64,000 nucleotides of DNA from Hyphomonas sp. TMED17 (GCA_002172915.1 NHBW01000005.1:140466-204465), one strand, 5' to 3'. Positions 53,433 to 63,506 are shown, numbered from the stretch's first letter. Numbers and translations: made by a program. Notes: generated by a model not told the origin, from the sequence alone.

Positions 53433-54209
53433 ATGACCACAGACACGGCCTTAGAAATTGCGGGGCACTCGTTTTCATCCCGCCTCATTGTCGGCACTGG
53501 AAAATACGCTTCCTATAAGCAAAATGCGGAAGCTGCGCGGGCTGCAGGCGCTGAAATGGTGACTGTTGCCCTGCGACGTGTGAACTGGTCCAATCCGGAT
53601 GAAGAACGCTTGCAGGACGCTCTGACGCCTTCGGAGTTCACCTATTTGCCGAATACTGCCGGTTGTTTCACTGCTGATGATGCTTTGCGGACATTGCGGC
53701 TCGCGCGGGAGGCGGGGGGCTGGAGCTTAGTCAAACTGGAAGTATTGGCCGATCAGAAAACACTCTATCCAGACATGGAAGAAACGCTAAGCGCTGCAAA
53801 GGCGCTGATAAAAGATGGTTTCGACGTCATGGTTTATTGCTCTGACGATCCGGTCTATGCGCGGAAATTAGAGGATGTTGGTTGTTGTGCGATTATGCCG
53901 TTGGGAAGTCTGATCGGCTCCGGTCTCGGTATTCAAAACCCGCTGAATATTCGTCTGATTGTCGAGCAGGCGCGCGTGCCGGTGATTGTGGATGCCGGGG
54001 TTGGAACGGCTTCTGATGCAGCCATTGCCATGGAATTGGGATGTGACGGCGTTCTCATGAATACAGCAATTGCTGAAGCGCAGGCCCCGATCCTGATGGC
54101 GTCAGCGATGAAGCATGCTGTGATTGCTGGCCGGCAGGCCTATCTGGCGGGAAGAATGGGCCGGCGGCTGTATGCCGACCCGTCATCGCCACTTGCCGGT
54201 CTGATCTAG
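53433..54209 (+). CDS. thiG: Thiazole synthase
   Basis: TIM-barrel enzyme that joins deoxyxylulose-5-phosphate, dehydroglycine and ThiS sulfur into the thiazole phosphate. The Schiff-base lysine is K101 in [11 protein letters not shown]; other marks are [10 protein letters not shown] at the start and [32 protein letters not shown]. The 258 residues are normal. It follows thiS by 20 nt. Glycine oxidase ThiO, which can supply the imine, is encoded 6 kb away (60304). Its stop overlaps the stop of the convergent dsbA-like gene by 4 nt. Confidence 0.96.
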   Translation: MTTDTALEIAGHSFSSRLIVGTGKYASYKQNAEAARAAGAEMVTVALRRVNWSNPDEERLQDALTPSEFTYLPNTAGCFTADDALRTLRLAREAGGWSLVKLEVLADQKTLYPDMEETLSAAKALIKDGFDVMVYCSDDPVYARKLEDVGCCAIMPLGSLIGSGLGIQNPLNIRLIVEQARVPVIVDAGVGTASDAAIAMELGCDGVLMNTAIAEAQAPILMASAMKHAVIAGRQAYLAGRMGRRLYADPSSPLAGLI

Positions 54210-54967
54210 CTGAGTTCGGCCAGAGCTTCGGCGATCAATTGTTCTACGGCCGGGCGGTTAGCGCCCGGCACCATTTGATTGCCAATGATAAAATTCGGTG
54301 TTCCCGACACACCGATATCGCGTCCGAGACGCATCGAATCCTCGAGCGCGGCAATAACCGGTGCGGTCTGCATGTCTGCCCGCATTTGCAGGACATCGAC
54401 GCCGACTGACTTTGCCACCTCGTCAATTTGCTGCGGACCGAACCCGCCGGTATTGTCCAGTTGCATCAACGCCGTATGCATCTGTTCATATTTTCCCTGT
54501 TGGCCGGCGGCGATAGCGGCAAGTGCAGCTTGCTCGCTGTCGGGTGACAGAATTGGATATTCCTTGAAGACAACCCGGACCTGATTGTCGAACGCTTCAG
54601 GGAGCGCCATTGTCCAGCTTGCAGATCGCTTGCAATATCCGCAGCGATAATCGAAGAACTCTACTACTGTAATCGGCGCATCGTCAGGACCGACGGAATA
54701 ATCAGCCGGATTATTAATCAGGCGACTTTGATTGTCGGCGATCAGAGCCGCTTGCTGGTTCTGTTCGGATGCGCGCTCACGTTCGCGCAGCTGGATCAAA
54801 GCTTCCTCGATGATTTCCGGATTCTCAAGAATGTAAGCACGAATCAATGCGTCCATTTCCGCTTTGTTTCCGGGCGCGGGCTGACGCTCGGCGCATGCCG
54901 GTGTAACAGTCATTAGCCCGGCCAGACTTGCAAAAATGGCCATACGGGCTGTTCTCAAGATCTTCAT
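54206..54967 (-). CDS. DsbA family thiol-disulfide oxidoreductase
   Basis: Periplasmic thioredoxin-fold protein of the DsbA/ScsC type. The signal peptide is [26 protein letters not shown], possibly lipidated at the cysteine (TPAC), though the lipobox is weak. An N-terminal helical segment with [13 protein letters not shown] precedes the thioredoxin domain, whose active site is C109-G-Y-C112 in [13 protein letters not shown]; the cis-proline loop is [13 protein letters not shown] 54967 has GGAAC upstream and puts the signal at the start; the frame is open 13 codons further. It has 253 residues. Confidence 0.9.
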   Translation of the reverse strand: MKILRTARMAIFASLAGLMTVTPACAERQPAPGNKAEMDALIRAYILENPEIIEEALIQLRERERASEQNQQAALIADNQSRLINNPADYSVGPDDAPITVVEFFDYRCGYCKRSASWTMALPEAFDNQVRVVFKEYPILSPDSEQAALAAIAAGQQGKYEQMHTALMQLDNTGGFGPQQIDEVAKSVGVDVLQMRADMQTAPVIAALEDSMRLGRDIGVSGTPNFIIGNQMVPGANRPAVEQLIAEALAELS

Positions 54968-55038
54968 ATTGTGCCGTTCCTGTTTCAAGTGACTTTCGGT
55001 TGCCATAACTGGTATTTTAATTTTGAGGTAGAGGAAAG

Positions 55039-56418
55039 CTATCGCCGTCGCCAGAATTGTTCATTCTCGGGTAGCGCCGGATCTGTCGCGTTTCGAATAT
55101 CGGCGGCGCGGCGGGCATCGGTTGTATTTGTGGGCAAGTCTGACAACGCGCGGCTTGCAAAGATATGGGCCCGAGCATAATCGCCGACATGAAACCCTGC
55201 TTCCGCAGTTGCCAGTTGGGCTTCTGCGCGCAGCCCTTGCTGCTCGAGTGCAATGGCTAGTTGCGACCAGCCAAATGCATTGTCGTTTTCAAAGATAAGT
55301 GCGTCACGTAGCGCCTGTTCGCCGCGGATCGTATCCATTGGCTGATTACGGGCGATCAGCGATCGGGCATATGAGATTAGGAGCAGGGGCTGGTTGGGCA
55401 GCAGCCGGTTCGCTTCTTCAAGAGGTGCAACGGATTCATCGGCGCGACCGCTCTCAAAAAGGATCTGCCCTTTTAATTCATGATAATAAGGATTGTCGGG
55501 AAAGTCCGCGATCAAGGACTCGATTTCAAGTAGCGCGGCGGTAATGTCGGTGCTTTGCATGGCTGATATTGCGCGGGCGTAGCGGGCTGTTTCTGATAGG
55601 TCGGATCGTGGGTATTTCTGATAAACGCGCGCTGGCGGTTCGAGAAAGCCGATGAGTTTCGCCTGCATGATTTCAAGTTGCCTGATATCTGCGGCGCTAT
55701 CGGGCACGTCAAGCAGACCTGTTTCCTCGGCGCGCTGACGCAGGCTGCGTATTCGATCCGATGCGAGCGGGTGGCTCCTGAAGTAAGGGTAACGTCGCGC
55801 CTCGGAGAGGACTTGTTGATAGCGGAACTTCTCGAAAAATTCGATTAGGCCGATTGATGACTCACCTATCGCTGAGAGGAAATCGACAGCCATCTGGTCG
55901 GCCGTTGCCTCTTGAACTCTGGTATGCGTGAAAAAATTTAACATATTGAATTGCTGTGAACTGGCGATTAGCGCCGCGCCGGCATCTGGTGCCCCGGCAG
56001 CAATCGCTAATATCCCCAGACCGATCGAGACCAGACCCGGCCGTGAAGCGATTCTTGCATCACGCGCCCTGAGAACACCGTGTCCGGCCGCGATATGAGC
56101 TGTTTCGTGTGCGATTACGCCTTTTAGCTGCCCCGGGGTCTCGGTCGCAATGATCAGGCCGGTAAACAGATGAATTCTCTGACCGTTCGCAACAAAGGCG
56201 TTCAGCGAAGGATCGCTAATGAGGTAGATTTTTACGTCATTGGCGATGAGCCCGGCTGCTTCAATCAGGGGGTTTGTGTAATCCCGCAAAATAGCTTCGA
56301 TCTCGGCATCTCTGATTATGCTTTGCGCATCAGCCCTTGGTCCGGTTCCGAGCGAGACAAAGAGCAGCACGAAACAGAGTATTGCGGTTCGGGCCAAGGA
56401 TTTAACATTATCCATCAT
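55039..56418 (-). CDS. M48 family metalloprotease with TPR repeats (BepA-like)
   Basis: Periplasmic zinc peptidase like BepA/YfgC, which checks outer-membrane protein assembly. A signal peptide (about 1-32, ending RADAQS) precedes the protease domain with HETAH (H104, E105, H108) and the third ligand E170 in VQEATADQMAVD. From about residue 260 on there are tetratricopeptide-like repeats. At 459 residues it has the usual length. It is followed 32-72 nt later by the dsbA-like gene in the same direction, so the two periplasmic quality-control proteins may be co-transcribed. Confidence 0.92.
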   Translation of the reverse strand: MMDNVKSLARTAILCFVLLFVSLGTGPRADAQSIIRDAEIEAILRDYTNPLIEAAGLIANDVKIYLISDPSLNAFVANGQRIHLFTGLIIATETPGQLKGVIAHETAHIAAGHGVLRARDARIASRPGLVSIGLGILAIAAGAPDAGAALIASSQQFNMLNFFTHTRVQEATADQMAVDFLSAIGESSIGLIEFFEKFRYQQVLSEARRYPYFRSHPLASDRIRSLRQRAEETGLLDVPDSAADIRQLEIMQAKLIGFLEPPARVYQKYPRSDLSETARYARAISAMQSTDITAALLEIESLIADFPDNPYYHELKGQILFESGRADESVAPLEEANRLLPNQPLLLISYARSLIARNQPMDTIRGEQALRDALIFENDNAFGWSQLAIALEQQGLRAEAQLATAEAGFHVGDYARAHIFASRALSDLPTNTTDARRAADIRNATDPALPENEQFWRRR

Positions 56419-56479
56419 GTCAAAGAGTTACGCTGGCCGGCCAGGTTTGGCGAGATAGAATTCACATTATGACGTAAAT

Positions 56480-57496
56480 TTATAAGTCGGAAACCGGCCA
56501 GCTAAACACGTAATGTGAATTGATTGAAACGTTGACGGAGGTATTCACAGGGGGCAACTGGTCGAGAATGTAGCCGCAGACAAGTTCGGCGTTGCCGGCA
56601 GCCAGCGTGAGTTCGCATAGGGTGCCGGCGCGATTTGCCCTGATGACTTTGAATTCATGCTGGCCGTTCGGGTCGAGTTTTAATGCTTCGGGCCGCATGA
56701 ATAGCTTTGGCACGTCAGGCAGCTCGGCTTTCAGAGCATCCGGCAGTTGCGCCGTGTCGACAGACTGGATGTCGCCGAGGGCCGTGGCAACACTGAGACT
56801 ATTAGGCTTCATATAGAGTTCGTCGGGGGAACCGGACTGGGCAATAGTACCAGCGTTAAGGACAGCAATCTGATCAGCGTGCCGAAGCGCTTCGGCGTGA
56901 TCATGAGTTACAAATAATGCCGGAATACCAGCCTCTCTAACCACGGAGAGTGCGGTTTGGCGTGTAGCGTGTCGCAATTCCGGATCGAGACCGGAAAATG
57001 GTTCATCCATCAATAGGGCGTGCGGCTCCGGGGCCATTGCCCTTGCAATCGCGACCCGTTGTTGCTCGCCGCCGGATAATTGGTGGGGGAATGCGTCACG
57101 GCGATTGCCGAGGCGCATGCGATCAATCCAATCTTGCGTGATCGATTGTCGTTCTGCGCGATCCTTGGTGTGCAGGCCGAACATGATGTTGCCGGTAACT
57201 GATAAGTGCGGAAACAATGCAAAATCTTGAAATACCAGACCTATATTACGTTGCTCGATTGGCTGATGGGCCGCTTCCGTCGACAGTATCGTATCGCCGC
57301 TTCGGATAGTGCCACGATCAAGTTTTTCCATGCCTGCAATCAGGCGCATAAGCGTGGTTTTTCCGGCGCCGGACGGGCCGACCAGAGCTGTTATCTCGCC
57401 AGGTTGTAAATCGAGTGAGACTGAATCAATTACCGTCCGCTTCCCATAGCGTTTTGAAATCGCTTCAACTCTTAGTGCTTTGCTGTTCGATGTCAT
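56480..57496 (-). CDS. fbpC: Iron(III) ABC transporter ATP-binding protein
   Basis: Nucleotide-binding subunit of an Fbp/Afu-type ferric iron importer. Walker A is GPSGAGKTTLM, the signature LSGGEQQRVAIARAM, Walker B ALLMDEPFSGLDPEL and the switch histidine FVTHDHAEA. The C-terminal TOBE-like region (about 240-338) includes LFMRPEALKL, as in FbpC. It overlaps fbpB by 4 nt and is last in fbpA-fbpB-fbpC. Putrescine or sulfate ABC proteins look alike; the partner genes settle the assignment. Confidence 0.88.
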   Translation of the reverse strand: MTSNSKALRVEAISKRYGKRTVIDSVSLDLQPGEITALVGPSGAGKTTLMRLIAGMEKLDRGTIRSGDTILSTEAAHQPIEQRNIGLVFQDFALFPHLSVTGNIMFGLHTKDRAERQSITQDWIDRMRLGNRRDAFPHQLSGGEQQRVAIARAMAPEPHALLMDEPFSGLDPELRHATRQTALSVVREAGIPALFVTHDHAEALRHADQIAVLNAGTIAQSGSPDELYMKPNSLSVATALGDIQSVDTAQLPDALKAELPDVPKLFMRPEALKLDPNGQHEFKVIRANRAGTLCELTLAAGNAELVCGYILDQLPPVNTSVNVSINSHYVFSWPVSDL

Positions 57497-59091
57497 TTTA
57501 AAGCCTCGCCCGAACGGGTTATTTGGTAGGAGAGCAGAAGTACGGGTAAAATACCGGCAATTACAATGAGGAGTGATGGCAGGGTGGCTTCGACCAGGCG
57601 TTCATCGCTGGCATAAGCATGCGCCCTAATTGCGAGCGTGTCCCAGCCAAAGGGACGGAGCATCAGAGTCGCGGGAAGTTCTTTGAGTATCTCGACAAAC
57701 AGAATTAGACCGGCCGCCAGAGCGCCGGGACTTAGGATAGGTAAATCAACCCGGTAGAAACGCGAAATTCGTCCGACCCTCAGGCTTCGCGCGGCATGAT
57801 CGAGTGAGGCTGGCGCGCGCGTGAGGCTGGCATATAGCGGCTCTGTGCCAGCCGCTGTGAAGCGACTTGCATATATCCAGACTAGTAGTAGCAGGGCGAT
57901 AATACCGGTTAGAGACTGCCCCAGCATTTGCAGCAGGAATAAGCCGCTCAGGCCGAGAACCGCACCCGGCGTTGCATAGCCTGCGGCGGCTGAAAGTCGC
58001 GTTATCCAGGGTGCTCGCTGACGATAGTGATTGGATAAAACAAGCGTTAAGGCACAGATAAAAGCAAACGCCGTACCCGCTGACGCGAGAATAATGCTGC
58101 TAATCACCGGATCAAACACTGACCGTCGGGGAACACCGTTTTCGAGACAAAGCCAGAGTAGCCGCAAGACCGGAATACCGAATGCAATCAGCATAATGCT
58201 TATACAGTGCAGGCAGGCGAGCCCGGCGTGCAGACCGGTCAGCTGCGTGCGTTGTGGTGTTGTCCAACGATACGAGTTTTGCTGAACACCGGATTTGCCT
58301 TGAGCGAGGTTCGCAATCAGCATGAAAGAAAATGCCAGTCCGATCAAAACTAAGGCGAGGCGTGCTGCCGATGTCGGCTCGCCATAGCTTGACCATGCCC
58401 GGATGATACCGACACCGAGCGTCTGGACGCCGAGATAGTCAGCGGCGCCATAGTCGGCTGAGGCTTCCATCAGGGCGAGGGCCAGTCCGGCAATAATGGC
58501 AGGGCGTGCGGCGGGGATAGCGACTTTGAAAAACAGGCGGATACCGGACATGCCGAGCGATCTGGCCGCCTCCAATGTTGCGAGTGACTGGTTAGAAAAT
58601 GCAGCGCGGGCGGTGATGTAGACATAAGGGAACAGACCCAGAGCCAATATGACTGACAGGCCGGCAGGTGTAAAAATGTCCGGGAACCAATAATCGCGTG
58701 CGCTTAGCGACGTCAGGTCTCGAAAGGCACTTTGAATCGGGCCTGCAACGCTTGCCAGATTTGCCCAGCTATAGGCGAGAACATAGCCGGGAACAGCCAG
58801 TGGCAGGATGAGGCACCATTCGAATATTTTCCGTCCCGGAAAATCGAAAAGACTAATCAGCCAGGCAAGTGGCACGGCAATCAAGACGATAAGCATGCCA
58901 GTGACGGCCAGCATGAACAGGGTGGTTAGACTGTAAGGCAGGAGACGATTGTTCAGGATGTGATCCCAGCTCAGGCCGGACGGGCTAAACACCCCGAACC
59001 AGATCGCTAAAAGGACCGGGCCCAAAATGATTAGCGACACCAAAACAGGGATAATCGCTATTGGCGTTTTAAAGGAGCTGCTCAGTGTCAT
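57493..59091 (-). CDS. fbpB: Iron(III) ABC transporter permease
   Basis: A fused double permease of 532 residues with about twelve transmembrane helices, two BPD_transp_1 domains in tandem as in FbpB/SfuB. The two EAA loops are visible as LEAARSLGMSGIRLFFKVAIPAARPAI and LDHAARSLRVGRISRFYRVDLPILSPGA. It is 4 nt overlapped with fbpC and 21 nt after fbpA. Confidence 0.93.
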   Translation of the reverse strand: MTLSSSFKTPIAIIPVLVSLIILGPVLLAIWFGVFSPSGLSWDHILNNRLLPYSLTTLFMLAVTGMLIVLIAVPLAWLISLFDFPGRKIFEWCLILPLAVPGYVLAYSWANLASVAGPIQSAFRDLTSLSARDYWFPDIFTPAGLSVILALGLFPYVYITARAAFSNQSLATLEAARSLGMSGIRLFFKVAIPAARPAIIAGLALALMEASADYGAADYLGVQTLGVGIIRAWSSYGEPTSAARLALVLIGLAFSFMLIANLAQGKSGVQQNSYRWTTPQRTQLTGLHAGLACLHCISIMLIAFGIPVLRLLWLCLENGVPRRSVFDPVISSIILASAGTAFAFICALTLVLSNHYRQRAPWITRLSAAAGYATPGAVLGLSGLFLLQMLGQSLTGIIALLLLVWIYASRFTAAGTEPLYASLTRAPASLDHAARSLRVGRISRFYRVDLPILSPGALAAGLILFVEILKELPATLMLRPFGWDTLAIRAHAYASDERLVEATLPSLLIVIAGILPVLLLSYQITRSGEALK

Positions 59092-59112
59092 TACCGCTGC
59101 TTTTAGCGGAAA

Positions 59113-60156
59113 TTAATTCCAGCCTGCAAGATCAAACAGAATTTGAGCCTCTGCCTGATTTTCTCCGAACCGCGACAGGGCAACGCTAGAACGTTCAACG
59201 CTAGCAATATTGTCAGTATCACCGGCTGCTGCTTCGGCCGAAATCTGAGACGTGAGCGGCAGTTCCTTAGTTTCTTCAACCAGCAATGCCTGACCTTCGT
59301 CCGACAATAGGAAGGACACAAAATCCAGAGCCAGATCAACATTGCCAGCGGTCTTGGTGATTGCCACGCCAGTTATGTTGATATGTGCCCCGAGATCGTC
59401 ACCAAAGCCAGGTACAACAAGCCGCGTGGCATCGGCTACGGCGCGGTCGGCGCCGACGCCACTGTCGGCCAGCCGGGCCCAGTAATAATGATTGGCGATC
59501 GCAATTCCGCATTCGCCAGCAGCGACAGCCCGGATTTGATCGGTATCGCCGCCTTGCGGCTGCCGGGCCATATTGGCAACAATTCCTGCTGCCCACTCAC
59601 TTGCTTCATCAGGTCCGACGCGGGCAATCATTTCGCTCATCAGCGATAGATTGTAGATGTTTGACGACGAGCGAACACAGATTTCACCTGATTTTGCCGG
59701 ATCAGCGAGCTTGCCCCATGTGTCGAGATCGGACGCTCGAAACATATCCGGGTCGAATGCGACTAATCGCAAGCGACGACTAAGACTAAACCAGTCTCCG
59801 TCCGGGTCGTGATACGCAGCAGGTATTTGCGAAACGATTTCGGGTGCGCTGACTTTTTGAGTTAGACCGGCATCGCTGAAACGCCATAATGCACCAGCGT
59901 CTGAAGCAATAACCAGATCGGCTTCGCTATTGTCACCTTCAGCCTTCAAAGTTTCCAGCAACTGGTCGGCATTCGCCTCTCGGACCTCGACTTTGACGCC
60001 GTGCATCTGTTCGAAGGTCTGGTAGATGATCTGATCGGAATCATAGTGACGTGCACTATAAATGGTTAGTGTTTCGGATGATTCCGTTGGTGGCGGCGTA
60101 CAAGCCGATAATCCACCGAGAAATATAAGCGACAGGATCGTTTTGAAATAAGACAT
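59113..60156 (-). CDS. fbpA: Iron(III) ABC transporter substrate-binding lipoprotein
   Basis: Periplasmic ferric-binding protein, anchored by a lipoprotein signal: MSYFKTILSLIFLGGLSAC, lipobox LSAC. The mature protein shows TIYSARHYDSDQIIYQTFEQ at the start and the iron-ligand tyrosine pair in NHYYWARL, typical of FbpA/FutA. Length is 347 residues from ATG 60156; ATG 60171 is an alternative, neither with a good ribosome site. It is first of fbpABC. The upstream region (60157-60303) holds a 6-bp inverted repeat that may be a control site; no perfect Fur or iron box was found. Confidence 0.9.
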   Translation of the reverse strand: MSYFKTILSLIFLGGLSACTPPPTESSETLTIYSARHYDSDQIIYQTFEQMHGVKVEVREANADQLLETLKAEGDNSEADLVIASDAGALWRFSDAGLTQKVSAPEIVSQIPAAYHDPDGDWFSLSRRLRLVAFDPDMFRASDLDTWGKLADPAKSGEICVRSSSNIYNLSLMSEMIARVGPDEASEWAAGIVANMARQPQGGDTDQIRAVAAGECGIAIANHYYWARLADSGVGADRAVADATRLVVPGFGDDLGAHINITGVAITKTAGNVDLALDFVSFLLSDEGQALLVEETKELPLTSQISAEAAAGDTDNIASVERSSVALSRFGENQAEAQILFDLAGWN

Positions 60157-60181
60157 AACTTGTTCTGTCATAATTGAGAAT

Positions 60182-60199
60182 GCTTCGCAACTACGAAGC
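60182..60199. promoter_or_regulatory. Inverted repeat upstream of fbpA
   Basis: GCTTCG-CAACTA-CGAAGC, a perfect 6-nt inverted repeat with a 6-nt spacer, 26-43 nt before the fbpA ATG and between the divergent fbpA and thiO genes. It could be an operator or a leader hairpin; it does not match the Fur or Irr boxes I know. Confidence 0.3.
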
Positions 60200-60303
60200 T
60201 CTATTTTTGGTTGAGATGATTTAAGTCTGCCGTGCCCGGAAAATTTCAAATCTAACGCGTCGACTGCATGGCCATTTTGATGAGAGATGCGTATTAGGGG
60301 CGA

Positions 60304-61410
60304 ATGACGAGGTTTACATCATCCAGCCGGTCGAGTCCGCGAATTGCTATAGTCGGCAGTGGCGTGATCGGTTTGAGCTGCGCCTGGTTTCTGTCGCGTG
60401 ATGGCGCCTCGGTAACTTTGTTTGATGCCGCCGAGCCAGGGCGGGGGGCCAGCTGGGCCGCAGCCGGCATGATTGCGCCGGCCTTCGAGGCGGCGATGGC
60501 GAAGGGTGTGCATCCTGATTTGTTGGAATTTTGCATCGCGAGCGCAGAATTGTGGCCGGATTTTGTAACCGAGCTTGAGGCGTCGACAGGGCGTACTGTC
60601 GGCTATGTTCCCGGACCGTCGCTAGCGGTCTCGTGCGATGCCGATAGTGATTTGGAGCTAACCTGGCTGGCGGCTGCTCTCCGGCAAAGTGATTTGCCGT
60701 TTAGTACATTATTACCGTCGGAGGTCGGCGCGATCGAACCTGCATTGACCTCGGAGATATCCGGCGCGTTGCAATTGGCGAGTGATGGTCATGTCGACAA
60801 TCGATTACTTGTCGAAGCGCTGATCGCCGCGGTGCGAAAAAGTGAGCGGGTTGAGGGTATTTTTTCAAAAAGGATTTCCGATATTGATGCCTTAAAGCGC
60901 GATTATGACTATGTCCTGATCACGGCTGGCTGGCAGTCGGGTGACTTGTTGAACGGCGTTAAAGGTCCGCTTCCGGTTGGCGGACAATTGCTGTCGCTGC
61001 CGCAAACCGAACAATGTTTAACAACGACCATAAGGTGCGGTGACTTGTATATCGCGCCGAAGACAGACCGGATTATTATTGGTGCGTCTGTCGAGCCTGG
61101 CAAAGTAAGCCGTGAAACCAGTTCTGAAATTATCGCGGCCTTGCATGACAGGGCAGCGCATATTTGTCCTGATTTGCGCGGTTTACCGATGTTGGAAAAC
61201 TGGGCTGGCGTCCGTCCGGCGATGCCCGATCACGCCCCTGTGATCGGCTGTCTGGATCAGGGTACGGTTTTTGTTGCGACCGGTCATTATCGAAACGGCA
61301 TATTACTATCGCCAAAAACAGCAGAAATGGTATCGGATATGATACTCGGAAATAAGGTTTCGACGCTGGTACAAAATTTTACGCCCGATCGGTTCAAGAT
61401 TGGGGTGTGA
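60304..61410 (+). CDS. thiO: FAD-dependent glycine oxidase ThiO-like
   Basis: Flavoprotein of the D-amino-acid oxidase / ThiO family, which oxidises glycine to the imine used by ThiG. The dinucleotide motif is IAIVGSGVIGLSCAWFL (about 13-29), followed by GASWAAAGMIAP, which is specific to ThiO-like proteins; the C-terminal segment ATGHYRNGILLSP also fits. The 368 residues are standard. It is separated from thiSG by the dsbA, M48 and fbp genes. D-amino-acid dehydrogenases are an alternative, but the thi genes nearby favour ThiO. Confidence 0.83.
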   Translation: MTRFTSSSRSSPRIAIVGSGVIGLSCAWFLSRDGASVTLFDAAEPGRGASWAAAGMIAPAFEAAMAKGVHPDLLEFCIASAELWPDFVTELEASTGRTVGYVPGPSLAVSCDADSDLELTWLAAALRQSDLPFSTLLPSEVGAIEPALTSEISGALQLASDGHVDNRLLVEALIAAVRKSERVEGIFSKRISDIDALKRDYDYVLITAGWQSGDLLNGVKGPLPVGGQLLSLPQTEQCLTTTIRCGDLYIAPKTDRIIIGASVEPGKVSRETSSEIIAALHDRAAHICPDLRGLPMLENWAGVRPAMPDHAPVIGCLDQGTVFVATGHYRNGILLSPKTAEMVSDMILGNKVSTLVQNFTPDRFKIGV

Positions 61411-61472
61411 CGTAAAGTCGAATTGGTGCCGGCCGTAGATAACCTAGACAATAATAAGTGGAGGAACGAGCG

Positions 61473-62645
61473 ATGCACACAATATCTGGAATGAGCGATG
61501 ACCAGCAGGCGATCAAAGAAGCCGTTGATAAGACATGCCAGCAATTTGATGCGGACTATTGGGCCAATGCTGATGAAACTGGCGAATGGCCAGAAGCCTT
61601 TTGCGATGCAATGGCGGCCGGTGGCTGGCTGGGTGTGGCGTTTCCGGAAGAGTATGGTGGTGCCGGTCTCGGGCTGAGTGAGGCTGCGTTGGTGATGCAG
61701 GCGGTGACGCGATCGGGTGCCGGTTATACCGGTGCATCGTCGATCCATTTAAATATTTTCGGTCCTAAGCCGCTGGAAAAATTTGGCTCGGAAGAACAGA
61801 AAATAGAGAATCTGCCAAAGATTATTTCCGGACAGGAGAAAATGTGTTTTGCGGTCACGGAACCGAATTCCGGACTGGATACATCCTCGCTCGAGACCAA
61901 AGCCGAGCGAACCAATAATGGCTACACTATCAATGGCCGTAAAATCTGGACCACGGGCGCTCAGCGCGCCGATAAAATTCTAATTATTGCCAGAACAACG
62001 CCGAAGGAGCAGTGCGCCAAACCTTATCTCGGACTGTCCCTGTTCTACACGGATTTTAATCGTAACCGCATCGAGGCAAACCCGATCCCGAAAATGGGTC
62101 GTAAGGCGGTTGAATGTAATACGCTATTTATCGACGGATTGGAGATCCCGAAAGAACATCTAATAGGTGAGGAGGGTGCCGGGTTTAAATATCTGATTGA
62201 GGGGCTTAACCCGGAACGGGTGCTGTTTGCCGTTGAGTCTGTCGGGCTTGGTTTCGCAGCGCTTGAACGGGCAGCTGAGTATGCCAATGATCGCGTTGTG
62301 TTCGGTCGACCGATTGGGCAGAATCAAGGTGTCGCCCATCCTCTTGCAAAAGCATGGGCGGAGCTGAGTGCCGCTGAGCTATTGGCTTATAAAGCGGCAG
62401 CCATGTTTGATCGCGGAGACGAATGCGGCGCCGAAGCTAATGCCGCAAAATACCTTGGGGCAGAGGCTGGTTTTAAGGCTTGTGAGGCGGCGGTTCTGAC
62501 CCATGGTGGCATGGGTTATGCGAAAGAATATCATGTCGAGCGATACATGCGGGAGGCGATGTTGGCGCGGATTGCACCGGTCAGCCGTGAAATGATTCTG
62601 AACTATATTTCCGAGCGCGTTTTGGGCCTGCCTAAAAGTTATTGA
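61473..62645 (+). CDS. Acyl-CoA dehydrogenase
   Basis: FAD enzyme for alpha,beta-dehydrogenation of acyl-CoAs. Signatures are CFAVTEPNSGLDTSSLETKA (N-domain), GRKIWTTGAQRADKILIIART and, near the C-terminus, AAVLTHGGMGYAKEYHVERYMREAML. It has 390 residues from ATG 61473, which is preceded by GGAGG; a GTG five codons upstream is weaker. The substrate chain is unknown. It is the second gene after thiO in the same direction, 62 nt later. Confidence 0.92.
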   Translation: MHTISGMSDDQQAIKEAVDKTCQQFDADYWANADETGEWPEAFCDAMAAGGWLGVAFPEEYGGAGLGLSEAALVMQAVTRSGAGYTGASSIHLNIFGPKPLEKFGSEEQKIENLPKIISGQEKMCFAVTEPNSGLDTSSLETKAERTNNGYTINGRKIWTTGAQRADKILIIARTTPKEQCAKPYLGLSLFYTDFNRNRIEANPIPKMGRKAVECNTLFIDGLEIPKEHLIGEEGAGFKYLIEGLNPERVLFAVESVGLGFAALERAAEYANDRVVFGRPIGQNQGVAHPLAKAWAELSAAELLAYKAAAMFDRGDECGAEANAAKYLGAEAGFKACEAAVLTHGGMGYAKEYHVERYMREAMLARIAPVSREMILNYISERVLGLPKSY

Positions 62646-62768
62646 GGCGTGGGCGGAAGGGGAGCGCGACGTGGGGTGTTTAGCAATGAGTAGGCCGATG
62701 CGGGGACTGCACATCGGGCGCGGCGCCGACCGGCTATTAAATTCGCAGCATATGCAAGTTGCTTTACG

Positions 62769-63506
62769 ATGGTAAGCGAAACGAAACCGTTCAAACTGCT
62801 GCGGCCGAGAAATTTTGATCAGTTGAGAACGGGTTTTCAAGCCAGTGGCCGCTGCCAGATCGGAAGTTTCCTGCCCGGGTCAAAAGCAAAGAAACTGCGC
62901 CGTACGCTTGAGGACTTACCTTGGCATCTGGTCTTCAATCAGGGCCATAAACACGTTGAGTTCAATCAATCCGAACAGGCATCACTAACCCCCGAATTAC
63001 ACGCGGCAATTGCTGATGCGGCACGGCAGCGATCACAATCGGAGTTTCAGTATTTTTATGAGAATTATCCCGTCTATGATATTCTCAACGGTCCAAATCC
63101 GATCGACCGGCTTCTTGAGCAGATTTATGCCACAATGAATTCGCCCGAGACACTTCAGATGCTTAAGGCGCTGACCGGCGAGACCGCAGATTTCTGTGAT
63201 ATGCAGGCGACACGATATTCTGCGGGACACTTTCTGACAGAGCATCATGATGATGTGATCGGTAAAAACCGGAAGCTGGCTTATGTTATAAATCTGAGCC
63301 AGAGCTGGAAGTCGGAGTGGGGTGGTACGCTGCAGTTTGTCGACGATGATGGTGCGGTTGTAGACGAATTTTTGCCGCGCTTTAATTCTTTGTCGATCTT
63401 TAAAGTGCCGGTGATGCACCGCGTTTCGGCTGTGGTCGATACCGTTTCGGAGAACAGATTATCACTTACCGGATGGTTCCGGACACGCGCTGGCGACGAG
63501 ATTTAA
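62769..63506 (+). CDS. 2OG-Fe(II) oxygenase
   Basis: Non-haem iron dioxygenase of the prolyl-4-hydroxylase/Tpa1 type. The iron ligands are H160 and D162 in HFLTEHHDD and H217 in VPVMHRVSAV; R230 in ENRLSLTGWFR would bind 2-oxoglutarate. It has 245 residues and no signal peptide. The ATG at 62769 has no strong ribosome site. Candidates for the substrate are protein prolyl or other side chains; nothing in the context settles it. Confidence 0.87.
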   Translation: MVSETKPFKLLRPRNFDQLRTGFQASGRCQIGSFLPGSKAKKLRRTLEDLPWHLVFNQGHKHVEFNQSEQASLTPELHAAIADAARQRSQSEFQYFYENYPVYDILNGPNPIDRLLEQIYATMNSPETLQMLKALTGETADFCDMQATRYSAGHFLTEHHDDVIGKNRKLAYVINLSQSWKSEWGGTLQFVDDDGAVVDEFLPRFNSLSIFKVPVMHRVSAVVDTVSENRLSLTGWFRTRAGDEI

